This document shows positions 7,584 to 15,804 of a stretch of DNA of 64,000 nucleotides, one piece after another. The DNA comes from DASXZH01 sp963829965. GTDB lineage: Bacteria > Armatimonadota > Fimbriimonadia > Fimbriimonadales > Fimbriimonadaceae. The stretch is taken from NCBI GenBank assembly GCA_963829965.1, contig CAWHLK010000038.1, positions 45,234-109,233 on the forward strand. Direction: 5' to 3'. How positions within the stretch are numbered: position 1 is the stretch's first letter; each line of letters starts with the position of its first letter. The notes under the pieces are model-generated. The model had not been told where the DNA came from. It searched no databases and worked only from the letters and a program-made list of their open reading frames with translations. The position numbers and the translations under genes are program-made.

Positions 7584-8459
7584 TTAGGTGGCTCCAAGCG
7601 CGTCCATCAATGTCGTCCAGAAGAGGTCGTAGTCGAGAGATAGGTCGAGGCCCGTATCGCTAGCGTACTGATTTGCAGCTTGCATGGCGATACTGTCGCC
7701 AGACCCATATAAACTCTGCGCCTTCACGAGATTATCCTGGGCCTCGGTACGACCAAGCAACTTCTTTCCTATTGCCGATGATTGATCGAGTTCCTCGGCA
7801 GTCATCATAGCGACAAGCACGGGCACATCATAAACGTGCTTAAGGCGGCGGCTCTGGTCTCCGTCACTATTCTTCTTTGGTGCTAGCTTTCCCTCAATCT
7901 CTTGCAGCCAGTCGAAGGCCGCAGCGATTTTTAGATTTAACCACGCATACGGGTGAGGTACAAGGATGTTGGCCTTTGCACCGTCTAGGACGAGTGGAAT
8001 CTGCACTGGGGAATAATCAATGGCAAATGCCTCTACAGTCTCAAACCCAGAAAGCCCTGTACCCATCTCTCGGCCCACCTGCCGTCTCCTAACCTTGACT
8101 GGTTCGTTGGGTAAGGGGCTTCGAGATTGAAGGTCAACCTTTACAAACCTACCTTCGATTTCTGCAAATGGTTTTCGAAAATGCCAGCTATGCAAGATGA
8201 CTTTGTAGCCCAACTGCTCCAGCATTCCCCTAATCGACGACGCTCTCTCGGGTTCAATCCAGAATGGCACGCGGAGCAGAATATCCAGGTCTCCCGTCGC
8301 TCGGGGTTGCGGAACTTCTTGGACAAGCATTTGCGCTCCAGTTTCGAGTAGGTGCGCCAATTTGAGCCGCATGCCAAACCCGCCGCTAACAATGATGCCT
8401 TCTGCTTCTGGTCGAGCGGCGATCTCGAAAAGATATGGATAAAGGGGCTCGTCTTTCAT
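7584..8459 (-). CDS. AbiEii-like nucleotidyltransferase (toxin of a type IV toxin-antitoxin pair)
   Basis: This nucleotidyltransferase-fold protein of 291 residues carries GIIVSGGFGMRLKLAH (residues 21-36) followed by PRATGDLDILL (52-62), the pattern of the AbiEii family and DNA polymerase beta fold with Asp57 and Asp59 as metal ligands. AbiEii-family toxins (for example MenT) transfer nucleotides to tRNA. Its ATG overlaps the upstream gene by 4 bases, the usual arrangement for antitoxin then toxin. The gene appears full-length. Target and activity are not known; a phage-exclusion or element-maintenance role is inferred from family and setting. Confidence 0.7.
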   Translation of the reverse strand: MKDEPLYPYLFEIAARPEAEGIIVSGGFGMRLKLAHLLETGAQMLVQEVPQPRATGDLDILLRVPFWIEPERASSIRGMLEQLGYKVILHSWHFRKPFAEIEGRFVKVDLQSRSPLPNEPVKVRRRQVGREMGTGLSGFETVEAFAIDYSPVQIPLVLDGAKANILVPHPYAWLNLKIAAAFDWLQEIEGKLAPKKNSDGDQSRRLKHVYDVPVLVAMMTAEELDQSSAIGKKLLGRTEAQDNLVKAQSLYGSGDSIAMQAANQYASDTGLDLSLDYDLFWTTLMDALGAT

Positions 8460-9523
8460 AGTTCTGAGCCTCGACCTTGACGGAGCGATTCCTCAAGAGA
8501 ATCGCTAGCCTCCTGCTCGCGGGGGCCACTGTCGCTAAGTTCGAGCCATGTCTGGATAGGTGATGCCCAAACCTCTTTCCCCGAAGTGCGGGCGTCAAAG
8601 TAAGGGAAATTCTTACCAGTTTCGATCAACTCAACATTTGAGAATGCTCGGCCCTCACGTAGCTCAAGAAGCTGTCCCGTTGCGGATGCCATATTAACGT
8701 AGAGGGACATTTTGTCAACACCAAACAGCACACCGTAGTGGCTGCTAGAGGCAATGCCTGTTGCGACATATCGAAGCTGCATGTCAGGCGCATTACCTGA
8801 CAGCTTATTCCAGATTTCATCGCGGGAAAGCGGACTTCGACCTTCAAGACTGAATCCCTTGGGTGGTCTGTATCCTCTTCGTAAGTTCCTCAGTAGGGAT
8901 CGGGCGTCCACAAGCTTTAGACTTTGTGCTTGTCGGTGGATAACTAAGTCTTTTGCCAGTAATTTAACAGCCTTCGAGACCGTGCCGATTGAGAGATTAG
9001 GTACACCTCGGTTAAGCCGCTCATTGGCGAACTCGTGCAGTTCTGACAGTGAATCGTATTCCTTCCGCAGCAGAAAGCACCGTGCCACAACGGAACTATC
9101 ACCATCATAAGCATTTTGAAGGGGGCCAGAATCCTTGAATCGATTTGGTTGTCCCGTGCTGAATAGGCGCACGCCTGATGCGACTATCAACCCATTGCCA
9201 TTAAGGTCGATTCCGCTGACCTGAGCTTCGTCCAATTCGGTCAAGCTATCTGGTGACAGGTATGGCACGATTATCATGGGGTGCAATCCCAAGCGCTTTG
9301 CGTAAAAGCGAGCTTGATCAATGGCTCCCCTAATCGCTTGGGGATGGTTCTGCGACTTAAATTCGACTACGTACCTCTCTACCCTCTCAGGCAAGAGCAC
9401 TTCGAAGATAGCGTCTGGTTGATCGGCAGCAAGGCTGGGTGGTTCAAGAGAAACCAACCGAATTTTGGTTCGTGAGAATTCAAAGTCGTGATTATGCATC
9501 CAGGCGAAGAATTCGTTCTGCAC
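8456..9523 (-). CDS. AbiEi-like antitoxin with a PD-(D/E)XK-like N-terminal domain
   Basis: The frame is open up to 9709, but I place the start at GTG 9523 because AGGAAAAGAA precedes it and two perfect palindromes lie just upstream. In the 355-residue product, residues about 30-110 have a nuclease-like pattern: DAIFEV (Asp37), VVEFKSQ (Glu54, Lys56) and DQARFYA (QxxxY-like). The middle (NLSIGTVSKAVKLLAKDLVIHR) reads as a winged helix. The last part is of the kind found in AbiEi-type regulators (SSSHYGVLFGVDKMSLYVN). The toxin-like gene follows with a 4-base overlap. Whether the nuclease-like domain is active, or only binds DNA, cannot be told. Confidence 0.6.
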   Translation of the reverse strand: MQNEFFAWMHNHDFEFSRTKIRLVSLEPPSLAADQPDAIFEVLLPERVERYVVEFKSQNHPQAIRGAIDQARFYAKRLGLHPMIIVPYLSPDSLTELDEAQVSGIDLNGNGLIVASGVRLFSTGQPNRFKDSGPLQNAYDGDSSVVARCFLLRKEYDSLSELHEFANERLNRGVPNLSIGTVSKAVKLLAKDLVIHRQAQSLKLVDARSLLRNLRRGYRPPKGFSLEGRSPLSRDEIWNKLSGNAPDMQLRYVATGIASSSHYGVLFGVDKMSLYVNMASATGQLLELREGRAFSNVELIETGKNFPYFDARTSGKEVWASPIQTWLELSDSGPREQEASDSLEESLRQGRGSEL

Positions 9524-9548
9524 TAATTCTTTTCCTATTTCCTGCTTG

Positions 9549-9564
9549 TTTCCCGCGCGGGAAA
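9549..9564. promoter_or_regulatory. Perfect 16-bp palindrome, proximal operator candidate
   Basis: TTTCCCGCGCGGGAAA, centred at 9556.5, lies 26 bases before the chosen GTG at 9523. The second palindrome is centred exactly 70 bases away. AbiEi antitoxins are known to repress their own promoter through inverted repeats. Confidence 0.6.
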
Positions 9565-9617
9565 GTATCCATATATTGGAAAAACGATTTAGTTTTTCAG
9601 ATAGTTTCAAAAACGAA

Positions 9618-9635
9618 TTTTCCCGCGCGGGAAAA
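9618..9635. promoter_or_regulatory. Perfect 18-bp palindrome, distal operator candidate
   Basis: TTTTCCCGCGCGGGAAAA, centred at 9626.5. The about 53 bases between the two palindromes are AT-rich and promoter-like on the minus strand, in contrast to the GC-rich palindrome cores. Confidence 0.6.
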
Positions 9636-9765
9636 GTGGACTTTCTAAGAAAAACCGCAACGTCCGAAAATCCAACGTTTGCGCAAGAGCCGTTCTGATT
9701 CCAGCACACGGGCCTCGCCTGATCGCTTCAACTCAGCCAGCCTTATTGACGGCGGCTATTCAGGT

Positions 9766-10020
9766 TCAGGGTCGGGAGCCTTGATTAAGCTTCATTATCT
9801 GCTGCCGAACCGCCTGGTCAGCTTCCTTCTCGACCATCCTGTCATGACGGTAGGCATTCCGCACCAGTGTGCAAATACCGTAGACGAGAGCGCCTGCGAG
9901 AATAAACGGCAGGACCGCAAGCACAACAGCCACAAGAGCGGTAGCTAGAATGAACAGCACGACGAAGGCCGCGACCGCGACCGAAGCAACGTCTTTCTTG
10001 AACTCCCTGTAGCTGTTCAC
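9766..10020 (-). CDS. Small membrane protein, 84 aa
   Basis: The protein has one long hydrophobic stretch (about residues 12-50, VAVAAFVVLFILATALVAVV then LAVLPFILAGALVYGIC), enough for two closely spaced transmembrane helices, followed by a charged tail. No family is recognised. Its start overlaps the integrase stop by 4 bases, so it is translated from the integrase message. The gene ends close to the AbiE-like operator region, leaving about 130 bases. A role in the element (for example as a membrane accessory to the neighbouring genes) is possible but not supported by any motif. Confidence 0.6.
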   Translation of the reverse strand: MNSYREFKKDVASVAVAAFVVLFILATALVAVVLAVLPFILAGALVYGICTLVRNAYRHDRMVEKEADQAVRQQIMKLNQGSRP

Positions 10021-11477
10021 TGACCTAAAATCACCTTCGAGGAAGCCTTGGCTTTTCGCCGATCTTCGTCAAACTTCGCGATAGCGTTTACGAAGTCTTG
10101 GGGCTTCTTAATGGACTGCTTGTACTTGCGATAGAGGTTAAGGTGTTCTTCGCGTGCGCTCGCGTAAACCGCCTTGGACAAATTGAAGTCCGCATGTCGC
10201 ATCAAGAACGCTAGCTCAATGTCGTTACATCCTAAAGCAACGAGGTCCGAGCAGAACGTGTGTCTCCAAACATGAAACGTGGAGTTGCCCGTTCCTAACT
10301 CGACGCCTGCCCGATCCATAATTCGACGCAGGCATTTCGAGGCGCACCATTCAATCCAAACTTGTCCGTAGCGATTGGGGAGCACAAATCGCCTACCCTG
10401 CGGACGGCCCCCGTTTCTTTTGTCGTCGTCGTACGCTCGAACAAAGGAAAGTGTGCTAAGGGCCGCCGACTCTTGCACAAGAGGCATCCAAACCTCTGGG
10501 ATGTGCACCTTGCCTTGTGACTGCTTTGTCTTAGGGCGTCCCAGGAAGGTCACTGTGGCAGGAACAAGTCCTGTCGGAAGCCTGTCCTGCCAGGTGTTTT
10601 TTTCACGTCCCAACGTGTACTGTACGTTTATTGTGCTTTTGTCGGCGATGTGATCATCACATAAAGCCAGGCACTCGCCTTGACGGAGGCCACACCTCAA
10701 AAGAACCAACAAGGCTTTTTCCTGGGGAGTCCTCGCAGCATCCCATATGAGGTCGATTTCATCAAGCGTGTAAACACGGCTGGCGCTGACCCGCGAACTT
10801 TTTGAAAGTGCGGGCAATAGAGAAAACAAGTTGTCCTGCCAATAGCGATTACTCTTTCCCCATTCGCCGACTTGTACCAGCCAATCCTTGAATCTAGCTG
10901 CCGTCGATTCTGAGTGGCCCTTCAAGTATGCGTTGATGAACCAATCGGACACCATAGCAAGCATAAGTGAGTCCATCGGTTGAGTGCTCAGACTCCATGC
11001 CTTTAGAATCGTCAGATAAGACTGCTGCTTTAGTTCATAGCTAAAACGAACTCCACTTAGTTCGCCATCTTGGAAACGAACCCGAGATCGCATCATCTCC
11101 TCCGCGCAGTAGAGGAGATTGACTCTCCTAGGCTCGACCTCTACGGGGGGCAACGGATCAGGACCAATCAATCCCCGTTTCCGCTGTTCCTTCTTCCAAT
11201 AATTCTCAAGCTGCTCTTCGTATGCCTTAGAAGAGTCTGCTGCTTTTTGCCTGGCTTCTGAGGGGCTTACACTGGACGCCGCGACAAGCCTTTTCTTATC
11301 GAATCCGATGATTGCCTTTTGATCGTCTAGAACGGGCACCCAAGCCCAGTAAGGCAATCGATATTCGGTGTAGATGGTACCATCCCGTGCGCTTCTCTTA
11401 ACCTCGGAGACATTCTGGACGCCCCACCTTTTGGCGGTCTTTCGTTTCGGTCGCGTGGATTTCTTTCCCATCGTCAT
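10017..11477 (-). CDS. int: Tyrosine recombinase (integrase of the element)
   Basis: This is a phage-type integrase of 486 residues. The catalytic residues are present: Arg in LRCGLRQGECLAL, His402 and Arg405 in HVWRH, His428 in LMRHADF and the nucleophile Tyr438 in KAVYASA. The N-terminal half contains the arm/core-binding region (LTILKAWSLS... WLVQVGEWGKSN). The start lies 5 bases from the first of three direct repeats and about 145 bases from the tRNA-Arg scar, as expected for an integrase at its attachment site. The gene reads through without breaks. The repeats may let the protein control its own promoter. Confidence 0.92.
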   Translation of the reverse strand: MTMGKKSTRPKRKTAKRWGVQNVSEVKRSARDGTIYTEYRLPYWAWVPVLDDQKAIIGFDKKRLVAASSVSPSEARQKAADSSKAYEEQLENYWKKEQRKRGLIGPDPLPPVEVEPRRVNLLYCAEEMMRSRVRFQDGELSGVRFSYELKQQSYLTILKAWSLSTQPMDSLMLAMVSDWFINAYLKGHSESTAARFKDWLVQVGEWGKSNRYWQDNLFSLLPALSKSSRVSASRVYTLDEIDLIWDAARTPQEKALLVLLRCGLRQGECLALCDDHIADKSTINVQYTLGREKNTWQDRLPTGLVPATVTFLGRPKTKQSQGKVHIPEVWMPLVQESAALSTLSFVRAYDDDKRNGGRPQGRRFVLPNRYGQVWIEWCASKCLRRIMDRAGVELGTGNSTFHVWRHTFCSDLVALGCNDIELAFLMRHADFNLSKAVYASAREEHLNLYRKYKQSIKKPQDFVNAIAKFDEDRRKAKASSKVILGQ

Positions 11478-11481
11478 TTAT

Positions 11482-11548
11482 CGCACACAGTACGCAACCT
11501 AAAGGGGGCCTCTTGCGCACACAGTATAAGCACTTGTCGCACACAGTA
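11482..11548. repeat. Three direct repeats CGCACACAGTA (integrase arm-site candidates)
   Basis: Exact copies of the 11-mer CGCACACAGTA stand at 11482-11492, 11516-11526 and 11538-11548, between the integrase start and the attachment scar. Directly repeated short sites here fit arm-type binding sites of a tyrosine integrase or its excisionase. Confidence 0.6.
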
Positions 11549-11620
11549 TATTTCAACGACGACAGATTTCTTGTTGATCGAACCAAATTATAAGTTCAAA
11601 TTTGACGCATTTGTAGCTTC

Positions 11621-11663
11621 CCTAAGGAGGGCGTCGGGGGTTCGAGTCCCTCCGAGGGCGCCA
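11621..11663 (+). other. Attachment scar: 3' part of a tRNA-Arg(CCT) gene including CCA
   Basis: From the anticodon CCT and AA of the loop, the order is stem GGAGG, variable GCGTC, T-stem GGGGG, T-loop TTCGAGT, CCCTC, acceptor strand CGAGGGC, discriminator G and CCA. The bases upstream cannot pair as an anticodon stem and there is no D-arm, so this is not a functional tRNA gene. Integration at the anticodon loop of tRNA-Arg(CCT) is common for tyrosine integrases. The rest of the intergenic stretch to 11847 has one short inverted repeat (TGTCCG, 3-base gap, CGGACA) and no gene. Confidence 0.75.
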
Positions 11664-11847
11664 CTTTTGGTATGTCCGTTCCGGACAGATGGGTTACATG
11701 TCGGACACGCGGTACACCTTTTTGATTTTCAAAGGGACTCTTCAGGGGCTGTGAGGCATTCTCTTCTGGGTCGACATCGCGCAAATTGTGATCGTTTAAG
11801 GGAAGCGGAGAAACTGCCGGCGCCGGTTGAGATACGCTGAACTTGAA

Positions 11848-14377
11848 ATGTACATCCAGCCGGCCCCAGCTCTATCCGTGGCTTCCTTGACCTGCGAAAG
11901 ACGCGTTGCCCCCCTTGGGATCGACATTCCCTGCCCCAGGCTGGCATGGAAGTTAACGGGCGACGGTGAAAACCGCCGGCAGTCCGCTTACGAAATCCGC
12001 GTGGGCTTCGCTCCAGGCGCCGCAGACTTGTGGGACAGTGGCCGCATCCGCAGTGACGACAGTTCCGGAGTCCCTTATTCCGGGCGCAAGCTCACTTCCT
12101 CGGAGAAGGTGTATTGGCAGGTGCGGGTCTGGGACGAAGCGGGAAGGGCATCCGGATGGAGTCCGGTCAGCAGCTGGTTCACCGGAATACTGGACAAACA
12201 TGACTGGCGCGCCGACTGGATCGGCAGTCCCCCAACGGAAAAACCAACCGATTCTCTTTTGCTTCGCCGGGAGTTTCAGACTCGAGCGGGTCTCAAGCAA
12301 GCGGTCATCCACGTCACCGGATTAGGCCAGTATGAGTTGAGCGTCAATGGTCGCAAAGTCGGAAACGATCTTCTCACCCCAGGTTGGACGGATTATCGAA
12401 AAACGGTTCTCTACGACACCTACGACGTAACTCCACTGTTGAAGACCGGTGTCAACGCGGCCGGAATCCTCTTGGGAAACGGCATGGACAACGTGCACGG
12501 GCCCCGCTATACGAAGTTCATCAACTCGCTCGGCCCGCAACGGGCACTCGCCCAGATACAACTCCTCTACGCAGACGGGTCGAAGGAGATTCTCGGTACA
12601 GACAATCGGTGGAGCGCCAGTCCGGGGCCTATTACTTACTCAAGCGTCTATGGAGGAGAGGACTTCGACTTCCGGCGCTTACCCAAAGGCTGGGACGAGC
12701 CCCTCTTTGCCGGAAGGTGGCCGGCAGCTCAGAAAACAAGCGGTCCCGGAGGCGAGCTGCGTGGCATCGCCTTTGCCGCGCCACCGATCCGCGCCTTCGA
12801 GGTTCTTAAGCCCAAGAAGGTTTATCCTGTTCGACAAGGCGTGGAGACCTTCGATTTGGGGCAGAACGCCTCCATTATGGTTCGGCTGACCGCGTCCGGC
12901 CCCCGGGGATCGATCGTTCGGATCATCCCCGCCGAACTCCTCAAGCCTGATCGATCCGTGGACAGGACCTCCTGCGGAGGAGGAGACGCGTGGTGGCAGG
13001 TCACACTCGACGGCACGAGGGTCTCGTACTTCCCCAAATTTTTTTTATCACGGCTCTCGATATCTGCAAGTTGAATGCTCCGGCGGCGCTTGCCTGAACT
13101 CTTTGGAGGCGGTGGTGGTTCACAGTTCCGCCCCCGAGACCGGCGAGTTCTCTTGCTCGAGCGAGCTTTTTAACCGCATCCACACGCTTATCCGGTGGGC
13201 CCAGAAAAGCAACATGGTCAGCTTATTGACGGACTGCCCACACCGGGAAAGGTTGGGATGGCTGGAGCAGTACCATCTAAACGGACCTTCTCTTCGGTAT
13301 GAGCACGACCTTGCCACCCTCTTTGCCAAGACCATGCAGGACATGGAGGATGCGCAACTACCGAACGGTTTAGTGCCCGATATTGCGCCTGAGTTCACGG
13401 TGTTCGACGGGCCGTTCCGCGATTCGCCGGAATGGGGAAGCTCGGTGGTTCTGGTCCCGTGGCAGCAATATCAATTCAATGGAGACACCGACCTGCTGAA
13501 GCGCAGTTACGACGCAATGAAGCGGTATGTGGCTTATTTGCGATCCACTGCGACGGAAGGAATCGTCTCGCACGGATTGGGGGATTGGTACGACATCGGC
13601 CCGGGTGAACCAGGCTTTGCCAAGAACACTCCTATCGCCCTCACCGCTACCGCATTCTATTTTCAAGATGCGAAGGTCGTCTCGCAAGTCGCAGCGATTC
13701 TCGGCAAACAGGAAGACGCGGATATCTTCTCTAAGGAAAGCAGCCAAATTGCCGGCGCATTCAACAAGCGCTTCTTTAACCTTGAAAAGGGCTATTACGC
13801 AACCGGCTCCCAGACTTCGAACGCCATCCCCTTGGTGATGGGTCTCGTCAGCCCGGAAAATCGCGCGAGCGTCCTGGCCCAATTGGTCCAAGATATCCAG
13901 AGTCGGGGAGACGAGATCACCGCCGGGGACGTCGGCTACCGATTTGTTCTGCGGGCTCTAGCAGACGCGGGGCGCTCCGATCTCGTGTTCGAAATGAACA
14001 ACCAATCCGACAAACCAGGATATGGTTACCAACTTAAAATGGGAGCGACCAGCCTCACGGAAGCTTGGGACGCCCACACGAGCTCGTCACAAGACCATTT
14101 TATGCTCGGGCAGCTCGTCGAGTGGCTTTACCACGATTTGTGCGGTATACGGCCAAAGGATGGATTCAAGAACTTCTCCCTTCACCCTACACCGGTGAAG
14201 GGACTCGACTGGGCCAAAGCGACATACCTTTGTGATTACGGCCTTATCGAAAGCAGTTGGAGAAGAGAGGGCGGCCAAATTCGTTACGAGTTCGTGGTGC
14301 CGCCCAACTCTCAGGCAACCGTGGAGCTGCCTGGGCAAGCTCCACGGATACTGGGCTCCGGCCACTACAAGTTTTAA
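11848..14377 (+). CDS. Alpha-L-rhamnosidase, GH78 family (frameshifted)
   Basis: The enzyme would release terminal alpha-L-rhamnose from rhamnogalacturonan, flavonoids or similar glycans. Two frames, 11848-13074 and 13103-14377, join into about 842 residues when one T is removed from an 8-T run at 13039-13046, giving FPKFFYHGSRYLQVEC. The N-terminal part has the rhamnosidase beta domains (LGIDIPCPRLAWKL, LRREFQTRAGLKQAVIHVTG). The catalytic (alpha/alpha)6 domain shows LLTDCPHRERLGWLEQ and GDWYDIGPGEPGFAKNTP. The C-terminus has the usual concluding beta domain. No signal peptide is visible at the ATG chosen. It lies apart from the uronate cluster but fits the same pectin theme. Confidence 0.85.
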
Positions 14378-14519
14378 GAGTCCAGGTGATCTGGATACCG
14401 CCGGCATCCGCCTCTTGCGTCTCGGGACGACGGAGGCCGTGATTGCAACCCACACCCATCGTCTGCATCAGCGCCTTACAGCGTCCGTCCCTTCCACTTG
14501 CCGGCTGCCAGAACAGCCC

Positions 14520-15728
14520 CTATGAAACGCTCAGGTTCGGTTCGAGATACACCGGGTAGTAGTTTCCGTTCGCGTCATAGTATCCACCCCAGATATTCCC
14601 AGCATGGTCCATGGAGGTGAATGACCAGGACACCGCGTTACCCGGAATCTGGTCCAAAGGAATGAGGCTATTCACCGTCACCGGAGTCTGACCGGGGCTG
14701 AAGTCTTGCCAAAGCACCGTGACCGGGTTGTTTGAAATATATTCCGTGCCGAACACGCGGCCGAAGTTATCCAGATTCACCGCAAAGGCGCTATCTCCCG
14801 GGATTATTGTTCCCAAGACTGACTCTTGCTGCGTTGCACCAGAGCCGGGAATCCAGTAGGTTTCGACAAACGGGAACGTGAGTCCGGACGACGTCCCACC
14901 GACTCCGGAAACAAAGTCGAAGTCGTTGATATCGGTTGGGTAGAAACTGGAAGACCCTCCCTGAACGTCGGTAAATGTTGGAACCGATCCCGAAAGGTAA
15001 CCAAAGACGGTGTCGCTAAAGAGTCCCCCTGCAGCGATGTCGAAACCGTAGCTTCCAACCAAGTAGTCGTCGGCGCCCAATGCCAGGGAATCCCCATCGG
15101 TCGATCCGGCGAGGATCTCCTTCGTGCCGCTCGAAGCGGTCCATCGAAATGGCTTTGTGTGGAGGCCGATGTTTCCCGTGTACCCATACCACAGCGTCCC
15201 TGCGATGCTGTCGCGGTTATTAATCAGGAGGCGATAAGCAAACTGGCCGTCGTTGGGATCGGCAAACGCCGTGTTGGGGAAGCTTGTGCCACTCGGCAGC
15301 GGTAAGGTGGTTAGACTATGAGTTTCGTGCGAATAAAAGTAGATGCTCTGCTGATAGAGGACGGGACTGAGCTTTGAAACCAACTCCGCCACGCAATGCC
15401 CTTTTTCGTTGACTCCCCAAAACTGCCCGGGCCAAGAGTTCGGAGCCGTCGGGTACGGGCCTGCGGCGCGGTTGAGATCTTGAGGCGCCTTCGTCATGTC
15501 CGGACCATAGAGCATGTAATGAGTTAGGCCGTCGTATCCGTAGGCCGTGTAGATCGCATAAGACCCGTAGCTGCTCGAGTTGACAAAGCTCATCTCCAGA
15601 CCGGACGATCGGAGGTTTGGAAGCTGAAGCAAGTGCAGCGAATATTGCGCCTGCGAAGTTGCGAACGTCAATCCGACGGTAGCAAGAGCAAGCAGCCGAA
15701 TTCCGCGAAATTTCGGAAAGTGAGTCAT
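14520..15728 (-). CDS. Exported protein, paralog of the gene at 17184-18296
   Basis: The product is 402 residues with a signal peptide (LLALATVGLTFATSQAQ). It contains repeated stretches about what the app text of such proteins calls window readings: YDGLTHYMLYGPDMTKAPQD, then NEKGHCVAEL, INNRDSIAGTL, NLDNFGRVFG and MDHAGNIWGG, a beta-propeller-like series in which each unit has a short NxxG or DxxGxxxG pattern. The family resembles exported HAF-repeat proteins. The paralog shares YFLHGPTLATIPQDLNGSAG and NDKGLTIAQ at matching positions. A TATCTT hexamer 4 bases before the ATG supports this start over the upstream codon at 15755. Function is unknown; it is probably extracellular. Confidence 0.7.
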   Translation of the reverse strand: MTHFPKFRGIRLLALATVGLTFATSQAQYSLHLLQLPNLRSSGLEMSFVNSSSYGSYAIYTAYGYDGLTHYMLYGPDMTKAPQDLNRAAGPYPTAPNSWPGQFWGVNEKGHCVAELVSKLSPVLYQQSIYFYSHETHSLTTLPLPSGTSFPNTAFADPNDGQFAYRLLINNRDSIAGTLWYGYTGNIGLHTKPFRWTASSGTKEILAGSTDGDSLALGADDYLVGSYGFDIAAGGLFSDTVFGYLSGSVPTFTDVQGGSSSFYPTDINDFDFVSGVGGTSSGLTFPFVETYWIPGSGATQQESVLGTIIPGDSAFAVNLDNFGRVFGTEYISNNPVTVLWQDFSPGQTPVTVNSLIPLDQIPGNAVSWSFTSMDHAGNIWGGYYDANGNYYPVYLEPNLSVS

Positions 15729-15732
15729 TGTG

Positions 15733-15738
15733 AAGATA
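15733..15738 (-). promoter_or_regulatory. -10-like TATCTT, 4 bases before the start at 15728
   Basis: A TANNNT hexamer ends 4 bases before the ATG with no Shine-Dalgarno between, in the position expected for leaderless transcription. Confidence 0.4.
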
Positions 15739-15804
15739 GCGTAACAACAGTTCAAAACGCTCAGCCCGGTATCGTGAAAAATTTCACATCGAGCCCCTGT
15801 CTGA

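Larger units (their letters stand above)
1..11663. mobile_element. Right part of an integrative element in tRNA-Arg(CCT)
   Basis: The right boundary is a 3' tRNA-Arg piece at 11621-11663, next to a tyrosine integrase gene and three direct repeats. The tRNA piece reads left to right without a matching 5' half, so element DNA lies to its left and the intact tRNA should lie beyond the window's left edge. Contents fit an accessory island: insertion sequences, a resolvase, an AbiE-like pair and genes of unknown function. The left end is not visible, so length is above 11.6 kb. Element identity is inferred; integrase and scar are seen directly. Confidence 0.75.

Noticed and set aside
9524..9709. 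Longer N-terminus for the antitoxin-like gene starting at GTG 9709
   Set aside because: It would place two perfect palindromes inside the coding sequence, while a start at 9523 has a Shine-Dalgarno and puts the palindromes in the promoter.
11600..11663. A functional tRNA-Arg gene
   Set aside because: Only the part from the anticodon to CCA is present; upstream bases cannot form the anticodon stem, D-arm or acceptor strand.
11664..11847. The inverted repeat TGTCCG-TTC-CGGACA as a terminator or insertion-sequence end
   Set aside because: It has no T run, no second copy and no transposase nearby; its meaning is not supported.
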